Below the pieces are notes generated by a model. It saw only the letters and a list, made by a program, of their open reading frames with translations, ran no database searches and was not told where the DNA came from. From positions 868,001 through 932,000 of the forward strand of contig NZ_CP025066.1 of assembly GCF_002952775.1 (NCBI RefSeq): a stretch of DNA of 64,000 nucleotides, in the 5' to 3' direction. The position numbers and the translations under genes were made by a program. This DNA is from Halalkaliarchaeum desulfuricum (GTDB lineage Archaea > Halobacteriota > Halobacteria > Halobacteriales > Haloferacaceae). Position 1 is the first letter of the stretch. Each line of letters starts with the position of its first letter. Shown piece by piece: positions 61,506 to 64,000 of the stretch.

Positions 61506-61538
61506 CCGATAGCAAGGGCCGAAGACCCGAGCTATCGG
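61506..61538. other. Hairpin in non-coding gap, first of two
   Basis: CCGATAGC and GCTATCGG arms with an inner GGG/CCC pair. It lies in the 323-bp gap (61394-61716) between two convergent genes. I see no ORF, tRNA or known RNA in the rest of the gap. Candidate terminator or small structured RNA. Confidence 0.45.
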
Positions 61539-61546
61539 CAGTTTTG

Positions 61547-61565
61547 ATTCGCTCACGGAGCGAAT
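61547..61565. terminator. Hairpin in non-coding gap, second of two
   Basis: ATTCGCTC-ACG-GAGCGAAT, a perfect 8-bp stem followed by TTCTCCT on the plus strand. It comes 8 bp after the first hairpin. It might end the deacylase transcript, but the T-run is weak. Confidence 0.4.
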
Positions 61566-61716
61566 TTCTCCTGTCATCCAGCAAATCCTTCGTAGTTGCA
61601 CCACATATTTTACCGGAGTCGGGGGGAGCAAGGCGCTCTCAAGGGAGCCTCGCGGAGACGGGAACGGGAAGCGGAGCGACCCGTGAGCGCGCTCGCTCCA
61701 CGAGGGCCCGAGTTTT

Positions 61717-62466
61717 TTAAAAGTCGTGGCGACCGAACGTCAGATATCCCGTGTGTCCGACACCCGCGGTGTCGGGCCTGGATCCCCGGTCGTCGAACTG
61801 CATCCGGCGCTGGATCGTCTCGAACGTCTTTACGTCGGATAGGTCTGCATCGCGGGTCGCCTCGACGACCTCGCGAGTGTGTTCGACGAACGGTGAATAG
61901 ACCGAAAGAAAGCCGCCGGGAGCGAGCAGTTCCGGCGCCCGCCGGACGATCGTCGGCGCGTCTTCGGTGTCCAGCGTGAGCAGATCGAACGGGGCGGTGT
62001 CACCGTCGTCGATTTCGGCGATCAACTCGTCGACTTCGACGGCGAGATCGCCCGTCCGCACGTCGACGCGGTCGGCGACGCCGGCGACCTCCATGTTCGT
62101 TCGGGCCTGCTCGGCGAACTCCGGGTCGCGCTCGTAGGTCGTCACGTCGGCGCCGATCCGACCGAGATACGCCGACAGGATCCCCGTTCCGGTGCCGGCG
62201 TCGAGCACCCGATCGCCCGCCGCAGCGCCGGTATGGCCCACGACGAGGCCGATATCCCGGGGCATCATCGGCGCGCCCGTGCGGTCGAGGTGATCGAACA
62301 GGTCCGGGCCGCGAAGCTCCCGAACGTGGAAGGTCGTCCCCAGATGGGTCTCCAGGGTGTCACCGGGCGCCGCGTCTTCGGGGACCGTCAAGACGCCGAG
62401 GTCGGTCTGGAGTTCCTCCCCGGGCCCGCGGAGATACTCTCTGTCCTCGTGGACGAGCAGGAACAC
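61717..62466 (-). CDS. trmI: tRNA (adenine-N1)-methyltransferase TrmI-type
   Basis: A 249-residue SAM methyltransferase that modifies A57/A58 in the T-loop of tRNA. SAM motif I is GDRVLDAGTGTGILSAYLGR, and motif II acid is VTTYERDPEFAEQARTNMEV. FDLLTLDTEDAPTIVRRAPE holds the catalytic-loop Asp, and LAPGGFLSVYSPFVEHTREV follows. The N-terminal beta domain (GVLTVPEDAAPGDTLETHLG) is typical of TrmI. The start is a GTG at 62466, 6 bp after the NAC stop, so the two genes are one operon. Confidence 0.9.
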   Translation of the reverse strand: MFLLVHEDREYLRGPGEELQTDLGVLTVPEDAAPGDTLETHLGTTFHVRELRGPDLFDHLDRTGAPMMPRDIGLVVGHTGAAAGDRVLDAGTGTGILSAYLGRIGADVTTYERDPEFAEQARTNMEVAGVADRVDVRTGDLAVEVDELIAEIDDGDTAPFDLLTLDTEDAPTIVRRAPELLAPGGFLSVYSPFVEHTREVVEATRDADLSDVKTFETIQRRMQFDDRGSRPDTAGVGHTGYLTFGRHDF

Positions 62467-62472
62467 TGCCGC

Positions 62473-62868
62473 CTACTCCAGCCGGTTGATCGCGGCCGCC
62501 AGGTCGCCGTCCTCGGCCTCGAGGGCCTCGCGGGCCGTCGATTCGGGCACGCCGGCCCGAGCGGCGACGATTTCGACGTCCGAGTCGGGGATGCCGCCGT
62601 CGTCCGGATCCCCCTCGTCGGTCTCGGCGGCCTCGGCTTCGTCACCGGCCACCGCCGTCGCCTCTTGTCGGGTGGGTTCGCCGACGATCTGGTAGGTCTG
62701 CTGTCCCTGGGCGTCCATCCGCGTGACCTGCGGAGCGTCGAAGACGAGGTCCTCCTCGCCTTCGGTACGGATGACGACCTCGGTGGCATCGAGTTCGGTG
62801 ACGTCGATGCCCATCTGCTCCATCATCTGCTTCATCTTTCGCGGGTTCATCCCGCCGCCTCCAAACAT
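62473..62868 (-). CDS. nac: Nascent polypeptide-associated complex protein
   Basis: A 131-residue archaeal NAC-alpha homologue. The N-terminus [20 protein letters not shown] is the classic archaeal NAC start. The NAC beta-barrel follows ([38 protein letters not shown]). An acidic linker leads to a C-terminal UBA domain ([20 protein letters not shown]). It binds ribosomes near the exit tunnel and shields emerging chains as a homodimer. The ATG 62868 is the family start; the upstream extension in the same frame is discarded. Confidence 0.95.
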   Translation of the reverse strand: MFGGGGMNPRKMKQMMEQMGIDVTELDATEVVIRTEGEEDLVFDAPQVTRMDAQGQQTYQIVGEPTRQEATAVAGDEAEAAETDEGDPDDGGIPDSDVEIVAARAGVPESTAREALEAEDGDLAAAINRLE

Positions 62869-62990
62869 ACCCGCACGGTCGGGCCCACGGAGCAAAAGAT
62901 TGGCGAAGCCGTCCGAAACCACCACTCACCCGCCGGTGGACGCGTCCCGGAACCGACGCAATTGATGGTGCCGGGGTCGGAACTGCGACC

Positions 62991-63776
62991 ATGTACCTTG
63001 CGGACCGAACCTGGCCGCAGTTGGGCGAAGCGATGGACGGTGAATCCCTGGCGGTGATTCCGCTCGGATCGACCGAACAACACGGGCCTCATCTCCCGCT
63101 TGCAACCGATCACCTCATCGCGGAGTCACTGGCACGGGCAGCCTCCGGGCGAACGGGCCACGTCTGTACCCCGACAGTCGACATCGGCGTGAGTGCCCAC
63201 CACAAACAGTTCCACGGCACGCTGTGGGTCGACCCGCCAGCGTTCCGGTCGTACGTCGAGAGCCTTGCCCGAAACCTGACGTATCACGGGATCGACCGCA
63301 TCGTTTTCGTCAACGCTCACGGCGGCAACGTGGAACCGCTCCGTGAGGTCGGCCGTCGACTCCGTGAGGACCGGGCGGCGTACGCCATCGAGTGGATGTG
63401 GAACGACTCGATCCCGGAACTCGTCGAGGAACTGTTCGAGCATCCGGGACCCCACGGCGGACCGAAGGAGACGGCGATGATCATGCACGTCGCCCGCGAG
63501 CTGGTCGACGAAGACAGGCTCGGAGACGCACGCGACGGCGGCGTCGTCGACCTCGAGAACACGGATTCGCGCAAGTTCGGTGCCCGAACGTTCTACGACG
63601 CGATCGACAACTCCGAAAACGGCGTCTTCGGCGACCAGACTGACGCGACCCCTGAAAAGGGGAAACAGCTGTTCGAGGCGGCAACCGATCGGCTGGTCGC
63701 GCTTCTGGAGTGGCTCGACGACCAACCGTTCGAGGACCTCATGCCGGAGCCACATGTCGGTACGGATCGTCGCTGA
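62991..63776 (+). CDS. Creatininase family metal amidohydrolase
   Basis: A 261-residue protein of the creatininase/ArfB family. Metal-binding motifs: PLGSTEQHGPHLPLATDHLI (His, Asp and Glu ligands), FVNAHGGNVEP, and HGGPKETAMIMHV (Glu). The methanogen relative ArfB deformylates an F420/riboflavin intermediate, and haloarchaea make F420, so that role is possible; the true substrate may also be another formamide or lactam. It starts at ATG 62991, about 120 bp from the divergent nac. A 21-bp tandem repeat lies over its stop. Confidence 0.85.
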   Translation: MYLADRTWPQLGEAMDGESLAVIPLGSTEQHGPHLPLATDHLIAESLARAASGRTGHVCTPTVDIGVSAHHKQFHGTLWVDPPAFRSYVESLARNLTYHGIDRIVFVNAHGGNVEPLREVGRRLREDRAAYAIEWMWNDSIPELVEELFEHPGPHGGPKETAMIMHVARELVDEDRLGDARDGGVVDLENTDSRKFGARTFYDAIDNSENGVFGDQTDATPEKGKQLFEAATDRLVALLEWLDDQPFEDLMPEPHVGTDRR

Positions 63777-63816
63777 TCGCCGAACCAACGGCGGTGATCG
63801 CCGAACCAACGGCGGT
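63775..63816. repeat. 21-bp direct repeat, two copies
   Basis: The unit starting GATCGCCGAACC occurs at 63775-63795 and again at 63796-63816, with a degenerate third copy after. The first copy overlaps the last base pairs of the creatininase gene (stop at 63774-63776). Confidence 0.85.
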
Positions 63817-63868
63817 GATCGCGACCCACCGACGGTGACCGCCGGCCGATCGGCACCGGGCTCTCCGG

Positions 63869-64000
63869 TCAGGGAGTGACAGCCGATACCGCGATCCCGG
63901 ATCCGACCGGAAGGACGACCGTTTCGGCGTCGGTGTCGCGTTTCACCCGTTTCAGATACGTTCCGATCCCCCAGGTTCCTTCGTCCTCCTCGTTGGACGG
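63869..64000 (-). CDS. O-methyltransferase-like protein, C-terminal end (partial)
   Basis: Only the last 43 codons lie in the window (stop TGA at 63869-63871). They read GTWGIGTYLKRVKRDTDAET, then VVLPVGSGIAVSAVTP. The pattern of a final long strand ending in LPVGxGIAVS is the C-terminus of the YrrM/COMT-type O-methyltransferase family as seen in haloarchaea. The family call rests on this short piece alone. The gene runs off the right edge. Confidence 0.55.
   Translation of the reverse strand, partial: PSNEEDEGTWGIGTYLKRVKRDTDAETVVLPVGSGIAVSAVTP

Overview
The window is a stretch of haloarchaeal (class Halobacteria) chromosome. The GC content is high, and the proteins are strongly acidic and rich in Asp, Glu, Ala and Val. 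Many starts look leaderless, with a TATA box about 25-35 bp upstream. Archaeal marker genes are present (TBP, NAC, TiaS, Tsr3, DPH6, GfcR), and so is a haloarchaeal 16S-tRNA-Ala-23S-5S operon. I recognise no transposase, CRISPR array, phage gene or replication origin. The gene content looks like an ordinary chromosome, and I cannot name the genus with confidence.

Layout. 1-12.5 kb: a dihydroorotase cut by the window edge, an HTH regulator, a 2Fe-2S ferredoxin, a TrkA-type protein, M32 and M20 peptidases, a sensor kinase, a threonine aldolase, an aspartoacylase-like protein and threonine synthase. 12.6-31.4 kb: a COG1395-type regulator divergent from tiaS, a polyprenyl-synthase-like protein without Asp-rich motifs, an S-layer-domain/RND exporter operon facing a TrmB-type regulator, glutaredoxin, GfcR, an isoprenyl diphosphate synthase, ETF beta/alpha, a membrane-tethered winged-helix protein divergent from a secreted coiled-coil protein whose 5' end carries a 133-bp tandem duplication, a Vms1/VLRF1-type protein and a FilR1-type regulator. 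31.6-39.9 kb: a cyclophilin, then a two-gene anaerobic CO-dehydrogenase cassette (cooS-cooC), then ABC1 kinase, Hsp20, a HAD phosphatase, a NIF3 protein and two overlapping CrcB fluoride-channel genes. 40.0-45.6 kb: the rRNA operon on the minus strand, divergent from tbp. 45.6-64 kb: tbp, an A-type Fe-S carrier, tRNA-Leu with copies of its own 3' end beside it, a fused YcaO cyclodehydratase, an MscS channel, isoprenoid and acyl-CoA enzymes, Tsr3, an unknown gene/HTH pair with palindromic operators, DPH6, a deacylase, NAC-TrmI and a creatininase-family enzyme. The window ends in a partial O-methyltransferase-like gene.

The most notable item is the cooS-cooC cassette. Every metal ligand of the B, C and D clusters of Ni,Fe-CODH can be placed in the CooS by spacing, including the catalytic Lys and His. 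The CooC has a Cys/His-rich N-terminal extension resembling the nickel-storage ends of HypB and CooJ, so insertase and nickel store appear fused in one polypeptide. No CooF, hydrogenase or acetyl-CoA synthase subunit lies nearby, so the electron acceptor is open. Second-rank items are the frame-breaking duplication, the fused YcaO protein without an obvious precursor, the tRNA-Leu end fragments, and several palindromic operator candidates in divergent intergenic regions.
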